Below are positions 1 to 13,565 of a stretch of 64,000 bases of DNA, in pieces (position 1 is the stretch's first letter; each line of letters begins with the position of its first letter). The notes beneath the pieces are model-generated. The model did no database searches. It was not told the origin of the DNA and saw nothing but the letters and a program-made list of their open reading frames with translations. A program made the position numbers and the translations under genes. Source of the DNA: Tethya wilhelma (lineage: Eukaryota > Porifera > Demospongiae > Tethyida > Tethyidae). The stretch spans positions 11,882,426 through 11,946,425 of the forward strand of contig CAXIPT010000002.1 in NCBI GenBank assembly GCA_964030475.1. The letters are read 5' to 3'.

Positions 1-2013
1 AAGCCTGTTATATCGTATGATAGTAATTATTTATTTTTGGTGAAAAAACATTGTGGTATGAAGTTTGTTGTCACACCGTGGTAAAGTGTTTTGTCCTTTA
101 TTTTGTGTCTAAACACAATGTGTGCGTGTGTCGAGGTTTATATTCATGGCTTGTGCTATTATGCTTAGTCATCTCAGTGTTACAAGTATGCATGTGTGTG
201 TGTGTGATACATGTAGCATATTTCAGTGATCTACACTGTATATGGTGATTTTCTATTAGAAAACCTAAGCATTCCTGGTAATGCTTCAAATAGTCCCTTA
301 CTGTATCCATGCAGCAAGACTATCCTGTAGCAAGTAGTGTAGCTAAAATTATGACATACATAGCTCACTGAAAACATGTTAACTCCTGTCAAGTTAGGAA
401 GGGAGAGAGCCTGGTGTGAGTGTGTTGCATGGGATAGCATTTTACATTAGTTTTTAGGGGAAATATAAATTGTGGCGCTTTTTTGGTATCAGTTGATAGT
501 TCCCTGGGCAGCATGTGCAGTGCGTACATGTGTGTAACCCTACTGTGTCTAATAGTGTGGAAAACTCAATATAATATTATATATAGTAGACGTTGTACAT
601 ATGTGCACACAGGAAGTTGTTATACTCAGGTCTGCTGTAGTATGTTATCATATGTACAATACCTACAGTGTATGTATGTGTAGTTATATGTTCACATAGT
701 TGCTGCAGTTGAAATATGCATTGTTTTCTGTGATTCCATATAAAGCCCACCATACACATGTACACTACATTATATAAGAACTGTGCTTTTTTGCACCGAC
801 AGTTTATCTGAGCTTTGCCAGGAATATATAATGACTACATAACTATACAATGTATATGCATACACAGTTGGTGTACAGTAGCAGTTTCTATTCTCTGTGA
901 CAGTTTGGTTTGCACCTGATTTTGTTGTTTTTTGACGTGTAATGGATTGTTTACTATATAGCTAGACATGTAGCTACGATGACTCCATATTGTTTTGGAG
1001 TACTGCACATTTCTACAGTTTTTTGTGCAAGTATACCAGTTCTGATCTTTTGGGAGAGTGAGGGTCCCATTCTGTAAATTGCATGTGGTGGTCAATATAG
1101 TGTTGTCTGTGTATTTAAAGTTATAGTTGTCATATGATTCCCCTCATTTATTACTACTAATTCGTTGTGATAAGTGCTGATTCAAATCTAACTTTTTGTA
1201 ACTCCTTACCGATTTACACTTTTTTATCTATAAAATTTTTTCTACAAAGACTTATTTTATCAAAATAATGGGCATTATTTAGAGATCATGATTCACAATT
1301 GTATAAACTTCATGTTGTGATATGTATACATATATAGTATTATACATGCCAAGTCATTATATTTCAAAGTGGGTCACAATGTGTTCAGTCAATATGACTA
1401 AGTACAGCTAGCTCGATAATTACCACATCGCATTATGTCAATGCGTCTGTTAATATGATATTTCCTGTATCTGCGACTGCATTAGTGTTTCTACGATAGC
1501 ACATCGCAACTCATGCATAGACACTGTATGTATATGGGTTGATTAGCTTTGATTGGCATTCTTGTGTCCTTTCCTGACCCCAAGAGACTTGGTTCTCCCA
1601 CTGATCACCATGCCACTCCTTGTAGTCAGTCAGTTGTTGATCTTTTCTAACCAAAGTAGATACTGTTTCACATCCATGGGCAAAGCCTGGGACTCGGGCT
1701 AATCTTGAGATATACATATACGTATTTTTGTAGGGAGAAAAAAGAAACTGTACATACGAGATGAGTTGTAAACTTGGAGATCTGTACGTTTCTTCATCAG
1801 CTTTATGCATTATAAATTCTAGCTTTGGAGCTGACGTAGCTGATCAAGAATTGTGTGTGTGTGTGTGTGTGACTTACTGTCAAATCTAGCTCTCACATCA
1901 GTGTATACACACACAAAGGGCGTGGCATCATGGTGGACTTGGGTTTTTCATTGTTTAGCTCCTTTTGCTTACTTTCCCCCCTCTATTTATGACCCTGCCT
2001 TCTCTTCATGCAG
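1..2013. other. No gene recognised; presumed first intron/upstream of the E2 gene
   Basis: AT-rich sequence with a short GT run near 1855-1872. The only long frames are a 99-codon antisense frame at 1511-1810 and several shorter ones, none with recognisable protein character or good splice borders. The E2 gene that begins at 2014 lacks its short first coding exon (the one carrying the start codon), so this stretch is most likely its first intron, or the first exon lies left of the window. A fragment near 1685-1708 resembles the AGCCTGGG...GGCTAA ends of the palindromic elements found elsewhere in the window. Confidence 0.5.
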
Positions 2014-3222
<1,209 letters not shown>

Positions 3223-3582
3223 TTGTCGTCAACGATGTACTTAAGATTAGCTAGAGACATCGAGCATGTATTGTGCATACATTTATGCTTTGTTAAACAG
3301 TTCATTGTAATAATATGAGTCGATACCTGTAATTAATATTATTGTTGTTATCCTGGAAGGTATATGTAATGGTGTTATCCTTTTTCGTGTTAGTGTTTAC
3401 ATTTGCATGTACATAATTTATAATGCTTTGCTAATAACTTTGTGTAAGCTACATTTTAGTAATATTGATTTGATCAGCTGGGTTACTTTTTTGGTTTTCA
3501 TGCTGTTTACTTGATGTTATTTATTGCAAACTTGGTCAAGCCTGATATAAATTTGCGAATATACTTATAATGCTCTCGTGAT

Positions 3583-3674
3583 TCCCCAGTGGCCCAGTCG
3601 GTTAGCGCGTCGTACTTATAAGCAGTATTGGCTGAGAAATGCGAAGGTCGGGAGTTCGATCCTCCCCTGGGGAA
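3583..3674 (+). tRNA. tRNA-Ile(TAT): tRNA-Ile (UAU anticodon) with an 18-nt intron
   Basis: A full cloverleaf can be drawn. The acceptor stem TCCCCAG pairs with CTGGGGA (3667-3673), discriminator A at 3674, T8 and G9 present. The T arm is GGGAG-TTCGATC-CTCCC. The anticodon stem TCGTA/TGCGA closes a loop C-T-TAT-A-A with anticodon TAT. The length is 92 nt, 18 more than standard, and the extra bases fall after position 37, the canonical tRNA intron site. The A-box (TGGCCCAGTCGG) and B-box (AGTTCGATCC) regions are recognisable. tRNA-Ile(UAU) genes of animals commonly carry an intron here. The 1-72 pair is T-A rather than the usual G-C. Confidence 0.93.
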
Positions 3675-3679
3675 TTCAG

Positions 3680-3690
3680 TTTTTTTTTTT
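3680..3690 (+). terminator. RNA polymerase III poly-T terminator
   Basis: A run of 11 T residues begins 5 nt after the tRNA 3' end, the standard Pol III stop signal. Confidence 0.85.
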
Positions 3691-4218
3691 ATGAGAGTGC
3701 GTTTATTTTCTTACACCGCTAAATTTAGGCAGCCACTTGCACATACAATTATTAGCCTCTTTTTGCCTGCTGACTGTATAATTAGCTAAGAAAAAGTGGT
3801 CTGCTCTGTGGTTTGCTTTGGCCGGCCCAGCATGAACCTTATGACCTTTTAATTGCTAGTTAGTTAACCATTAATTTGTTTTTCTGCGCATGCTCAATAC
3901 GAAGTACCTTCACACACCACATCTTTTGGACTAGCGAGCTCTGTTTGAGGTGAGTGGCACGTACGTTGGTGAAACTTGTTATCCTTTGTGTCTGTTGACT
4001 CAGGGAGGTTTATGTAAGAATTTGTTGTAAGCAAGAAGCGCTTTGTATGAAACGGCCCTTAGCGCTTCTTTGTTTCTTCATGACCTTTGGCATCCATTTT
4101 GTACTTTCATGAATTGAGTGCATTGCTTCTGTTGCGTCATCTTTTTACATAGTGTACTGCTTGGCCTGTGTTGTCTACTTCAGTACTTGTCTGTTTCTAT
4201 GTAGATCAAACTTTCATC

Positions 4219-4431
4219 ATGTCTAACACCCCTCCTTCATTTGGTGACCTTGGCAAGTCAGCAAGGGATCTCTTTGACAAAGAATTTGGTAAGCAAAAAG
4301 TTATCTGTGGGATCCAGAGTTCCCAGTAGCACTTGCACTGGAAGTTTTTGTAGAGGATAACATCTTGATTTTGACTATTCTGTAATAAATGTGTGATAAG
4401 CTTGTAAATCGTTCTTGTATGGATAGCTAGG

Positions 4432-4470
<39 letters not shown>

Positions 4471-5744
4471 GCTGCAACCTTGTTATGAATGCAACTTTTC
4501 TTTTGTCTCTATTCACCTATTGCATTCCATTACATGTGTGATGATCACTGAATGAATCGTATACCTCTCTACAGACTTCTCAAAAGTCAAGCTTTCCTTG
4601 AAAACAAAGACAGAATCTGGCGTGGTACGTTCAAATGAGTGTGCCCATATTATCTGTGTAGCAGTATCTTCCAAAGCCATGCACACTTTGTACTGTGCTT
4701 TTCTGTTGTAATCGATAGTTTGTACTAATGTGCAGTCAACCTTCACTGCTCTAGCTGTGTTTGTCACTTGGTATGGGTTTATTTACATACCTCTGTATGT
4801 GTAGGAGTTTGAAACCAATGGATCACATGATGTTGAGAAGAGCCGCACTTCAGGCAACCTCAAGACCAAGCTAAAGTGGGCTGATCATGGTGGGCATTAA
4901 TTAGGAAAACCCTCTTTTACTCTAGATATTGCGTGTAAATTCTTTGTATTTCAGGAATCACCTTCTCGGAAACTTGGACCACAAATGCTCAGGTCGACAC
5001 TGAACTGAACTACGAGCCTAGTGGTGTAGAAGGTCTCAAGCTTACTTTGAGTTCCTCTTTCTTGCCCTCCAGTGGGTAGGTTTCAAATTTGAATGCTATT
5101 TGTCAGTAATACTAGATCAGTGAGGCTTTAGTAGAATGGTTATTCTAATTAATGCCCACCCTATAGGAGCAAATCTGCTAAGCTGAAGGCCAGCTACAAG
5201 CGTGAGCATGTCAATGTGGAGGGTGATGTTGATGTACAAATGACTGGTCCAGTTTTCAAGGGAGCTGCTGTCTTCATGTGAGTACAAATCCTACATTTGC
5301 ACAACTTGCAACACTCATGAAAATGTGAACGTACATATTTCTCGTACATGATGTTTTTTTCCTTCTCTGTGTGTGCCTTAGGTATAATGGCTGGTATGGT
5401 GGCTATCAAGTTGGATACAACACTTCAAATGCTAAGCTTGTTGCCAATAACTTGGCTCTTGGATATCAGGGGTCTGACTTCACCGTTCATGCAAAGCTGT
5501 GAGTTGACTGCTAACTTTACCCACCTAGTATTCAGTAATGCTTCATGCCCAATGTTTGTACACCTTCCTACTTAAAATTATGTCTTGTTTTTTTTTCTTT
5601 AAACAGTAAGAGTTTAGATTTCTAGTTTAATTGATGCCTTAGCTTGCTAGAGATTGCGATTATTGGAGCTGTTTTTTTTTTTTTTTGTTCAGATCTGATG
5701 TGGCAGACTGTTCAACATCTGTGTATCACAAAGTAAGTGAATAG

Positions 5745-5830
<86 letters not shown>

Positions 5831-6458
5831 GGTCTTTTACAGGCATTTGTGCTCTTGCTGTTTGTAGGTGAGCGGCAACAGTGAAGTGGGTATCTCCACC
5901 AACTACAATCTTCAGACTAGCAATGTGTCTCTTGGTCTCGTGGGCAAATACACTCTCGATGATGGTGCCCTTTTGAAGGTATGTTGCAAAAATAAGAGTA
6001 ATACACTATTGTTGTAGCCATTATTTCTTCTCTATCCTATACATTGTGTTTGTTTGTTTTTTGTTGTTGTTTTTTTTTGTTTTTTTTTTTGAGGAACCAA
6101 TTTCATGGATTTGACTTTTCACAGATAGGCTTGCTTGCTTACTTGCTCTGCAAATATACCATTGCAATAGTACTACATGGCAAAATTGAAGGATTGCCCC
6201 CGAATCCATGAAATCTGTGAAAATTGCTTCCTGCAAAAAAAAAATTTAAAAAAAAAAAAAAAAATCCAATAGATGATTTATGTTTGTCACTATTCCACTT
6301 GTTCTTAGGCCAAAGTCAACAACATGGGGCTCGTCGGTATGGGCTACACACAGAGCCTACGCACAGGAGTCAAGCTCAATCTCTCAGGTCTGGTCGATGC
6401 TCGCAACATCAACGCGGGAAATCACAAGCTTGGTCTCTCCCTTGATTTCGAGTCGTAG
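4219..6458 (+). CDS. VDAC: Voltage-dependent anion channel (mitochondrial porin)
   Basis: VDAC forms the beta-barrel pore of the mitochondrial outer membrane, passing ATP, ADP and other metabolites. Nine coding exons join in phase: 4219-4288, 4575-4624, 4805-4889, 4955-5075, 5167-5277, 5382-5498, 5693-5732, 5868-5978 and 6309-6458. They give 284 residues, the normal VDAC length (about 283). It starts [19 protein letters not shown], an N-terminal helix preceding the barrel. Family landmarks follow in order: [47 protein letters not shown], and the eukaryotic porin signature region ending [20 protein letters not shown], then [14 protein letters not shown] good donor after 3949 (CTGTTTGAG|GTGAGT) suggests a 5' untranslated exon just upstream. 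A long GT repeat (5743-5826) lies in intron 7. No breaks are seen. Confidence 0.97.
5743..5826 (+). repeat. (GT)n microsatellite in VDAC intron 7
   Basis: About 42 uninterrupted GT units beginning some ten bases after the donor of exon 7. Confidence 0.95.
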
Positions 6459-7260
6459 ACTTAATTGAACTGTAGTACTTTTCGGCATGCTTCTTCTAGT
6501 CTTTAAGTAAGCATGACTGTTCATAGTAATATTAAACTATAGTTGTTTTTTTTTGTTGATGGTTGTAGGCAAGGTATGTATAGTGTTACTATAACACCAA
6601 ATTCTCTATTATTATTATTTGAAGGTGTGCTTTAATTAGAATGCCTTCCTTTGTGTATATAAATTATTGCCAACATTGAGTAAAGAAAGCTACAGTATTA
6701 TTATAACAAATAATTTACATGACATTCACAACATCATTCCTAACAGTTGTACTTATATTATGCAGCACACAGACTCAGATAAAGTTCATGTAGATAAGTG
6801 TTGATCATGCATGCTTCAATATTAGCAATATGCTATAATAGCTGTGACGATTGCGACACTGTAGAATTAGATTGGGTCTGTTCCAGAAGTGTGTTACCTG
6901 CATGCATGCCACAAGTTCAAACAGTCAGCATTATCAGCTTATTCTAAATTTTGTTAATGTGTACCCTACTGGCTAGGTCTTCCTGTGAGAACACCACCTT
7001 GGCCTCCTAGTTGCCCAGGCTCTCTCCCCACAAATATTATGCAGGTGCACATGCATATATGAATTCTTCATTCAGAACAAGAACATAATAATATCATACA
7101 TATCTATGGCTTTCTCAATGTGATCACTCACACAGATAGACTTGGTGACTAGATCAGATCGACTATATAGGTGCCGATCGAGATTTGAATATATATACTG
7201 TACAATGTAGATGGACTATTATTGTTCCCTTGCTATATATATACATAGGGCAATGCATGA
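6459..7260. other. Intergenic, 3' ends of two convergent genes
   Basis: VDAC (plus strand) and the 153-residue gene (minus strand) converge here. AT-rich; no conserved frame seen. Around 6975-7025 there is an imperfect CTAGG...CCTAG / GCCCAGGCTCTCTCC motif related to the TAGCCTCG palindromic elements. Confidence 0.5.
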
Positions 7261-8298
7261 TCAACGTACATACACACAGTATTTACTTGTTTGTGACATC
7301 GTGTGTTCACTGGCTCTCCCTTCGATCCTGGTCCCCCTACTGGCTCCTCCTCCACCTCCTTCTTCGGGTGGAGGGTAATAAGGTGACTGGTAGAGGTGGG
7401 TGTGCCTGTCTTCAACTGCCTGACGAAATTCTTTCAGCTACAAATTGCATGCATGCTGCTTTATCATAATCATGAACATTTGACACGTGTATTATTGTAC
7501 ATTGACGATGTACTGTCATATCATGTGTGTACTATGTAGTATGTGGAGTTGTGAATATTGGCAAGCTATGAATCTACAAGAAGAGGTCTATTTGCCAGTG
7601 ACAGATGGTAAAAAATTATAGCCTATAGTAGGCAATCCAAAACAAATGCATCCAAGCCAAACAATAAAGATATAACTGACCATGATTTGGTGACCAGATT
7701 TGAGAATGGAATAGTCAGCATTTTGTGGAACACCCCAGCCTATTTCTCCAACTCTCTTTGATTTAGGTGGATGATGAGGACAACCCTATAACCATGCATT
7801 TAATACAATAACATTCAATAAATACAGCATGGAATTAGAATATTATCAAAATCAGCTAATGTCGACATGTCACTGAAAAATGCAGTATGACATCATACCT
7901 TTGAAGCTCTCCAAAGATAGTTGGTGTCACTTGAGGCTTCTGGGGAAGAGAATCCATGACCAATGTAACGCTGTTCAGTCACACTCACTTTGTAGTCACT
8001 AATGCCATCAGGACCTACATGCACAAAAGCATGTATACAGTTGTGTGCATGTATCAGATCTATGTTTGCATTAATTATGATGCAGACAATTTTTTAGCTG
8101 AGGTGCAAAAAAAGCTAGTGTGGAAAACGTTTGTACTTTGAACTCAGAATAGAAACTAATCAGTTTGCTTTCAAAGTTTCCATATTTGCATACAAGGAGA
8201 TAAGTATTGCATTTTTATCATTTATATTGCTCACCTGTAAACAGCACAGCACCCTTGGGCTTTCTTTGCTCTCCTTCAAAGCTGCTCACAGTACTCAT
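7261..8298 (-). CDS. Unrecognised 153-residue protein, four exons
   Basis: I assembled this from the reverse strand: exon 1 8298-8235 (start ATG, MSTVSSFEGEQRKPKG), exon 2 8014-7899 (PDGISDYKVSVTEQRY..., ...SSDTNYLWRASK), exon 3 7785-7681 (GCPHHPPKSKRVGEIGWGVP...), exon 4 7437-7261 (LKEFRQAVEDRHTHLYQ, then a PPPEEGGGG stretch, stop TGA). Every junction has GT/AG borders and compatible phase (64, 116, 105 and 177 nt, together 154 codons), which is unlikely by chance. The protein is hydrophilic, without a signal peptide or membrane segment, and rich in Y, P, G and S. I do not recognise the family. The aromatic- and proline-rich composition resembles small microtubule-inner proteins of cilia, but this is only an impression. 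Exon 4 contains a possible donor (gtaaat at 7286), so the true C-terminus may differ. Confidence 0.65.
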
Positions 8299-9996
8299 AA
8301 TTTTGCATGCATGCGGCGCGGGTGACATTTAATCACGTGAGACATTACGTTGCTAAGTAACACGCGCACGCCGCGCCATATATACCTTGCGCAACCCTAT
8401 TTTGGAGCATGCGCAAATGTATAGTGGAAGTTAGTGAGGTACACGCACCACTGAAGTTATGTGTTTTAGCCATTTGCACTATAGTCAGCTCCTTCACAGT
8501 CTAGTGACTCATAATTATAATGATATTGAAGAACCATATTCCAGCATATTTGTGGGTCGGGTCAAAGGTCCCAGAGTTCATTACTAGTCATCTCCGGAAC
8601 CTCCGGCTCCGACACACCAACATGCTAGCAGGCTTCTCTCTATGCCTCACTCTATGGTCACTCTCAGCTTCTTGGCATTTCTTCAGAAATGATTCATTTC
8701 ACTTTGTCGAGATTTTGATTCTCCATTAGTCTACTCAATTTATGGCACGTGTTTGTGCTAGATATAGCTTTTGAACGATTCATTAGAAGACTACTGGTAG
8801 ATTGAGTCAACAGGCTGACTGGCAATCACATCATTAGAAATTGACATTACTTTGTTGATGAAACATTTCTGTATACACAAGTAAATTGTCCCAACACTCA
8901 CCATAGAAAAATATTGACTCATAGTAGGAAGAGCACATACATGATACATCACTTGTTACAACATCCATTGCTTTAGACAACAAATATTATTGCCACTTAC
9001 TAAATTTATATCCAGAGTCAAGGTGAAAGAATTAGACAGCAAACTGATGAGAAGCGGCAGCTACTGACTGTCAAACTGCCAGTTGATCATGTGAGACAAA
9101 ATTATCATGTCAAGTGACTTGCTCTTGTGCAATTGCAGGTGTTTGAATACAAATGATCGAATAGGAACTATAGGTACCAAGTACAAGGCAAACATCACAA
9201 AACAACATACTAACAAGTGATTTTAGTAAGCATCAGGTTTGGCATACTTTTCTCACAAAATGCTGAGTGCATGACTGCTCAGTACGTATGCAAACAATTA
9301 TACTCAGCAATAATATTCAGACGTAAGGTTGCATGTACACTAACAGCACATGTATGAGTACTTTAACATAAGTTGGAATAGAACTATAATGGACGTATAA
9401 TTATAAGTCTGTATGAGTCAAACTTGAGTCACAATGCATGTGTGTGTGGACAACATTCAAAGTTTTCACAGCTGCTACGGTTTCACTGTATGACAAATTT
9501 CATGCCAACTTTAAAGGCGGTCCTAATTACCGGTGGAGTCAATACATGCATGCACATAATATGCTACTGGTGTGACTGTCTCACTGTATACGTAGCCCAT
9601 ATATAAATATTATCAAACACTAAATGGTGTGTGCATTGAACAAGGGACAACCATGGTGATGAATCTCTATAAACACAGCCTAGAAGCACACCTGCACAGT
9701 TACAACAATTGTGCCTCCAGACAAAAGACTATGGTTACAGAGTCTGTGGCAGATGCAGTAGTGGCCAACAGAGGCATACCACTATTATACACTGCATGCA
9801 GGTAAGACTATACCAATATCCATGCAGTCAGTGTTCTTATAGACCCAATAAAATATGTATGTTCTCAACTGATATAAGTTGAGAGCTATGTCAGCGGAAT
9901 CCAGAGAACACATTGTCAAAGTAACGCAACAGAACGCAACATATTTGTAGAGTTGTTAGGACTAACCCACAACAAACAAGACATACCACATTAGGT
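8299..9996. other. Intergenic, no feature supported
   Basis: Contains the promoter side of the 153-residue gene (8300-8500, locally richer in GC with CGCGCACGCCGCGCC at about 8362) and otherwise AT-rich sequence. I found no exon with good borders on either strand. Terminal exons of the next minus-strand gene may extend into the right end. Confidence 0.45.
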
Positions 9997-12719
9997 CTAT
10001 GGCAGAGAAAACTTGTACAGAATGTCAGTGATGTGTCTTGGCCAAGATCCTGTGGTTGGCAACTCCCATGCAACAAATCTAAAACGAAACATATGAACAT
10101 GTACTCTCGAGATCAGTATGTATGTAACAAAGAATTTGGATTAGCCTAATGAGATTATTGTGCTCTTCATTTGTAACACATGGCCACTACCTTACCCCAG
10201 TCTGACAGTCTATACATAATCAACTATGACTCCTACTACCTGACTGGCTTATTATCAACAAGCATAATACTATTGTGCAGGCATGCATGTGTACACCACA
10301 GAGGCACATACGCTCACAGTGGTTAACATTGTTAACACTACATGTCAGCAGCAGAATCAGTATGAGCAGACAGTGTTCATGCATGCAGCAAAGGATGGTT
10401 TGTGATGAGCTAATCAGACTAGCATGGATTCCTATAGCTTCAACGTAACAGCTGTAACAAACTTCCACAGTTCACATATTCATTGCCAGTCTGCCAAGCT
10501 TAGACCATAATGCATTTTGTGCAAGCACATTATTAGTGGTATTACAAGCATACCTTTACAACAAGGATTTCTTCAAAATGGCCACAATCTTCACCATAAT
10601 ATGAGCTCTCTATTTCCAACATATACTGCTTGCAACATCTCTCCAAATTACTACAGGATGAGAATATAAAGCCACTGAATCACTTCAAGATATGTGCTTC
10701 ATTCAGTGCATCGCATGTGAATAGAATCCACTGACACTGACTCTGTTCAATTGAGTTGTGCCATTTGAATTAGTTCTATAGCTTGACCCAATCTTGGCAG
10801 TCTTCAATTTGTAGTAGCCAAAAGCATTCATACTATAGCAGTCTTCAATGAACTTGACTGATCACTCTCAGGCTATATATCTGAATGCTCACGAGATGCT
10901 CTTGCTTGGCTTGTATGAATGGTGGTGGTCCCAGCACACACTGAGTCAGAGAGAAATTAATGGCAAAGTGAAAGGAATCCACAAGCCATTTAAACCTGCA
11001 AACATGATAGTAAATAACAGATCTTTATTGCAGTGCCAGTTGTTTACCTTTCATCGCTAAGTGTTGTCACTCACTTCAAAGTCATTGCACTTTTCTCACT
11101 ATGCTGGAGACATACGGACACTTCCTTCCTTGAATTGGCTGAAGATTTGCAATATCCTTGGAGATGTATTGAAGGCTGTGAAGACATCTGGTCTGGGAAC
11201 AATATTATTGTGGTGCCTTGAAATGCATGCACTCTATTTATACTCTCTAGAACGTACAAAGCCGCTGAGTGTGTGTATAGTGGGTTTTCTGGTATGCCAA
11301 CCATCAGGATGTGTGTAGGATCAATATCGCCTTCGATTTGCTTTACTGGGTTTCAGAAAAACACAAACTCATTTCTTGTTTATACACTGTTGGCTAGAGT
11401 GCATGCATTAAAGCTGTAGGTGGTTTCTCTTTCTATATGTACTGTGAGATCTGATACAAATGTACGCCCATATATACAAAAAACAGGCTTTAGTTTCTAT
11501 ATAACACAACAACATGCATGTACTACTGCAATCATTATTATAATGATAATGGAGAGCTAATCAATAACATCTTGTCTCACCGTATCATCCACAAGGATCA
11601 GCTAGGTAAACTGCTTGTATACGTATCTGTGAGTCTATTCAGCAGCAAGTAGCAGATGCTTATGTCTGGATCTCTGTTTAACTTTCAACACTCACAACAA
11701 CACTAAACAAAGGCCTTCATGTCTGTGTACAGTAGTGTTGTATGTACACTCTTGCAGTTTCATCTCACTACAATGGAAACATTCAGCCATGCAAACATGA
11801 CTCACTGTCTTGCAATCTTCTAATCAGCCCAGTTCTCAAACTTTCAGAGTCTCTCAATCATACACAGTTTCAGTCATATTCTAAAACATTTTATACTAGC
11901 TTAACGAGTCTATACCACAATATTTATAGAATGCATATGTACACGGGAGCCATAAAAATGTGAACACACCCATCAGAACTTAGCCATGACCTACAAGCAA
12001 AGTTGCTCATACACAAAAGGCATTCAATTATTGACGCAACGTACAGTTCCTACTACTTAAGTTCAATGGCATAATATAACACAGGAGTCTGCCACGCCAG
12101 ACACAGACAGGTGTACGATGATGTATGTTTGAGACAGAGAAGCCAATTAAGGCTGGGTCCTCTCAAAAAGGCATAACATTGTCTTGAAAATTGAATTGTG
12201 GCTTGAGTGTTTGTACTTGGGTAGAGAAGCAGGGGATGTTCTTGTCTTGGATTCAGATGGATGCATGGATGGACCAGTGTTATCAATTATATATTCATTG
12301 TGAACTGACCACATCAGACAGGCATTCATTGGCACTGAACGAGCTCTAGCCGTTAAGTTCACATGCAGGTGTACAAACCACTGAAAGATGCACATGTTAC
12401 ATGCTGGCATGCTTCAAGCATAACTCACAAGCCTGAAATTCTAAGTTAATGTAGTCACAGTCATAGGCACACTGACAGTATATAGCTCAGCAGTGATGCT
12501 GGGCATAAATTAATTGTTCATCCTCTCATTGTGTACAATGTGTGGAGCATACTAGCTCAGTTACATGCACATTCATACTGCAAAGCATGAGGTTTCACTT
12601 TCACAACCATCATGCAATTCCATACAGTTTTGTCACGTGGGTTTAATTGGCCTGAGTATTATGGGGGCACACACCTTGTTAATAGTCTGTGGATGCAGCT
12701 CATCATGATCAGTAGTCAT
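9997..12719 (-). CDS. Unrecognised multi-exon gene (model incomplete)
   Basis: Several reverse-strand exons look coding and have good splice borders. Exon at 12719-12675: ATG, MTTDHDELHPQTINK, donor GTGTGT. Exon from 12380 (acceptor CATCTTTCAG, begins WFVHLHVNLTARARSVP, donor possibly at 12217). Exon 11345-11075 (90 open codons, includes PTHILMVGIPENPLYTHS, strong donor GTGAGT). Exon 10995-10893, which joins the previous one in frame (FKWLVDSFHFAINFSLTQ..., ends QEHL, donor GTGAGC). Exon 10640-10554 (CCKQYMLEIESSYYGED..., donor GTATGC). A candidate last exon at 10078-9997 reads FVAWELPTTGSWPRHITD then stop. The joins 12.2-11.3 kb and 10.55-10.08 kb do not agree in phase as drawn, so exons or borders are missing. 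I do not recognise the protein. Confidence 0.45.
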
Positions 12720-13565
12720 TCTAATAAATCAATTTCTTCTCAAAATCTGGGAGTAAAACACGTACACACACACGTGTCATGCAGGCCCACTCAACTGACG
12801 ATTCATTACCTTTTAGTTGAAGTCAGTATCAGTATTTGATGACATGCATATAGTCATCAACTAAGATCAAGTTTATGATCAGAGATCGGATATAATGTCC
12901 TATGTTGCATCTTCAGGCAGTACCACTGCACAATTATTGTGCATACTCTATTTGCATTTCCATGTTAGGCACCATACCTGCATAAACAAAGTAAGTAATC
13001 ATGAAATCAAAATGCCTGTACAGTAAGATCTATTGCGGTTATGCAACTGAAAAATGTACTTATGTACCAAATTCCGTTCCAAATCCAGCCGCACGGGTTT
13101 GGAACGAGACCTAGACGCATCTAGATGACATCATAGTGTCGATTGCTCACTGTCACATGACAGTCATGAACCTAAACATCAGTGTCGGTTGATTCAGCAG
13201 CCATTCCAAGTGCGAGACAGAACCAAGAAGAGGAGACCGCTCTACTTGTCTATCAAACATGTAAGTGGACTGCAGTTATACTCTGTGATAGTGGGGTAAG
13301 GTTGAAGAGCAAGAGTTGGAGTAAAATAGCCAAATGAACTGGTCACACAGCCTCACAGATCACCCCTTAACCCCTTCCCCACTGTCAAATCTCACCCAAT
13401 GCTTGTACCTTTCTATGCTGAAGTGACTGATAGTGTGTCTAGATAGTATGACATAAATTTGTAGATATATAAGATAGCTGTTTATTACTTATAGCATGGT
13501 TGGCATCTCTATCTTTCATTTAACAGCAGCAAACCTTTTGCAGTCCTCACTGTGAAGATAGCATC
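12720..13565. promoter_or_regulatory. Divergent intergenic region upstream of CHMP2
   Basis: Head-to-head spacing between the minus-strand gene starting at 12719 and CHMP2. A likely 5' untranslated exon of CHMP2 ends at a good donor (ATCAAACAT|GTAAGT, donor at about 13261), so transcription of CHMP2 probably begins near 13100-13200. Promoter elements themselves are not identified. Confidence 0.4.

Noticed and set aside
6093..6260. Inverted motif around ATTTCATGGATTT / AATCCATGAAAT in the last VDAC intron as a MITE
   Set aside because: Arms are short and interrupted by poly-T and poly-A runs; no target duplication found.
11560..11605. Possible mini-exon LILVDDT on the minus strand between exons of the unassigned gene
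   Set aside because: Bordered by AG and GT, but only seven codons, and its phases do not agree with both neighbours.
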